DNA of 6,493 nt from contig JAUVPA010000100.1 of the NCBI GenBank assembly GCA_030598905.1, positions 1 to 6,493 on the forward strand, read 5' to 3'. This DNA comes from Acidimicrobiia bacterium. GTDB lineage: Bacteria > Actinomycetota > Acidimicrobiia > Spongiisociales > UBA5794. The position numbers were made by a program, and so were the translations under genes. Shown one piece after another: positions 5,645 to 6,493 of this stretch (positions are counted from its first letter, which is position 1; each line of letters begins with the position of its first letter). The notes under the pieces were generated by a model that was given only the letters and a program-made list of their open reading frames with translations, was not told the origin of the DNA and ran no database searches.

Positions 5645-6325
5645 CTACTCGAGTGACTTCTCTTCGCTCCCGGTGGTGACCGCCTTGTACAGCACCCAGC
5701 CGATAACGGCACCAACCAAAGGCGCAATCACGTAGATCCACAGATCGGCGTTGTAATCACCCACGAGGGCCGGCCCAATCGATCGGGCAGGATTCACCGA
5801 AGCGCCGGTGAATGGGACCAACGCCAGGTAAATCACTACCAGCGTGAACGAGATGCCGATGAACGCCGTCTTGGCGTTCGAAGCACTTGTCGTCACCTTG
5901 AGGACCACGGCCAGGAAGAACGCGGTGAACAACGCCTCGAGGAGGAACCCCTCCCACGCCTCGACGTTGGGTCCGAGAACGGTGTTGGTCGTGGCAACTG
6001 CCTCTCGGCTCGATGCGGCCAACACGGTGATGGACCCCAGAAGTGCACCACCGACCTGGGCCACGACGTAAGCGGCGAAGTCGGCAACGCTCATACGCCC
6101 GTCGATGAGCATGGCAAGGCTGACGGCCGGGTTGTAATGGCCGCCGGAGACCTCACCGAACGCATAGAGCCCTGCAAGCAGGGCAAGACCGAATCCGAAA
6201 GCCACCACGATGATCTGCGTGCCCGAACTCCTTTCAGTTCCCGCGAGAATGGCCATGGAACCGAACAGCACCAGGACGTACGTGCCCAGAACCTCGGCAA
6301 GCCATCTTCTGGCAGATGGAGACAT
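5645..6325 (-). CDS. Aquaporin / MIP-family channel
   Basis: A 226-residue integral membrane channel of typical aquaporin length. Seen: six hydrophobic helices (about 8-28, 37-57, 83-105, 124-144, 153-171, 196-213) and the two half-helix signatures GGHYNPAVSLA (61-71; NPA at 65-67) and GASVNPARSIGPA (174-186; NPA at 178-180 with Arg181). The family conducts water, glycerol or other small neutral solutes through the cytoplasmic membrane. Aligned by eye to E. coli AqpZ, the aromatic/arginine filter would be Phe45, Tyr166, Ala175, Arg181. The motif GGH-NPA and the Phe favour the water-channel branch, but Tyr replaces the usual His at the second position, so solute range is uncertain. ATG 6325 has an excellent Shine-Dalgarno (AAGGAGG, 7 nt spacing). 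A 20-bp hairpin begins three bases beyond its stop. The C-terminus is short and charged. Confidence 0.93.
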   Translation of the reverse strand: MSPSARRWLAEVLGTYVLVLFGSMAILAGTERSSGTQIIVVAFGFGLALLAGLYAFGEVSGGHYNPAVSLAMLIDGRMSVADFAAYVVAQVGGALLGSITVLAASSREAVATTNTVLGPNVEAWEGFLLEALFTAFFLAVVLKVTTSASNAKTAFIGISFTLVVIYLALVPFTGASVNPARSIGPALVGDYNADLWIYVIAPLVGAVIGWVLYKAVTTGSEEKSLE

Positions 6326-6332
6326 ACCGGTT

Positions 6333-6339
6333 CCTCCTT
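6333..6339 (-). promoter_or_regulatory. Strong ribosome binding site for the aquaporin gene
   Basis: AAGGAGG on the minus strand lies 7 nt before ATG 6325. It is the closest match to the anti-Shine-Dalgarno consensus in the window and fixes the start. The other genes here have weaker sites or none, so high translation of the channel is likely. Confidence 0.75.
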
Positions 6340-6349
6340 GTCATCTCCC

Positions 6350-6377
6350 TCAAAGGCCTGAACTCTGGCGTCAAAGG
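6350..6377 (-). repeat. Pair of 7-bp direct repeats upstream of the aquaporin gene
   Basis: CCTTTGA (minus strand; TCAAAGG on plus) occurs at 6371-6377 and 6350-6356, a period of 21 bp or two helical turns. It lies in the 45-nt stretch before the aquaporin ribosome binding site and start, partly over the stop of the possible upstream ORF. It could be an operator, but no clear -10/-35 pair accompanies it and a chance match is possible. Confidence 0.25.
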
Positions 6378-6493
6378 GCTCGTATCCCAAGGATTGCTTC
6401 GGTAATAGGCTGCCGCACCCCGTCCTGCGGAGTTCCGTGACTCGATTCGCCTATTTCTGTGGCCACGAGCAGTACCAGCCGGAGACTCTCGTG
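6371..6493 (-). CDS. Possible 3' end of an unknown upstream gene (runs off right edge)
   Basis: From the right edge one minus-strand frame is open for 40 codons and ends in TGA (6373-6371), 45 nt before the aquaporin ATG. The translation begins HESLRLVLLVATEIGESSHG and ends in ILGIRAL; it has a hydrophobic stretch followed by a Gly/Ser turn and a helical end, plausible for the C-terminus of a real protein. I do not recognise the family. One other minus frame hits an early stop and the third is Arg-rich, so this is the best coding candidate. A 40-codon open stretch in GC-rich DNA is weak evidence, and third-position GC is only moderate. If real, it would sit upstream of the aquaporin in the same operon. 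Confidence 0.3.
   Translation of the reverse strand, partial: HESLRLVLLVATEIGESSHGTPQDGVRQPITEAILGIRAL

Noticed and set aside
6400..6493. Possible tRNA near the right edge (a CTCGATTC sequence resembling a T-loop)
   Set aside because: No acceptor stem or anticodon arm can be paired around it.
1..6493. CRISPR array, insertion sequence, integrase, toxin-antitoxin or phage-defence genes
   Set aside because: No regularly spaced repeats, transposase or integrase motifs, terminal inverted repeats or defence domains were found on either strand.

Overview
The window is GC-rich, densely packed DNA. A probable F420- or FMN-dependent luciferase-like oxidoreductase, a Thr-rich surface-protein stalk and an apparently leaderless promoter point to an Actinomycetota genome, possibly an uncultured Acidimicrobiia-like lineage. 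The lineage is inference from gene content and style; no rRNA or marker gene is present.

Layout. (1) 1-1577, minus strand: an LLM-class oxidoreductase (657-1577) followed after 9 nt by the N-terminal part of a membrane-anchored VanW / PG_binding_4 protein that runs off the left edge. (2) 1680-4342, plus strand: a sensor histidine kinase region followed by a secreted, C-terminally membrane-anchored beta-sandwich protein, whose start overlaps the kinase stop by one base. The kinase is split by one in-frame TAA at 2340-2342: the two-TM extracytoplasmic sensor (1680-2342) and the HisKA/HATPase_c catalytic half (2361-3230) share a reading frame and read as a single protein apart from that codon. 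(3) 4343-4632, plus strand: a Pho-box-like direct repeat placed 10 nt upstream of a -10-like hexamer, then a small unknown ORF. (4) 4636-6493, minus strand: a REC-PAS response regulator without a DNA-binding domain, a 51-nt inverted repeat, an aquaporin-family channel with an unusual predicted selectivity filter, and a possible 3' end of another gene at the right edge.

How it may fit together. The central block looks like one envelope-signalling locus: a membrane sensor kinase, a translationally coupled surface protein with a stalk, and a convergent REC-PAS regulator that may take the phosphate. Gene proximity is the only support for this partnership. The most notable points are the in-frame stop dividing the kinase exactly at the membrane/catalytic junction, the Pho-box-like promoter before the small ORF, the coupled kinase/surface-protein pair, and the large hairpin three bases after the aquaporin stop.
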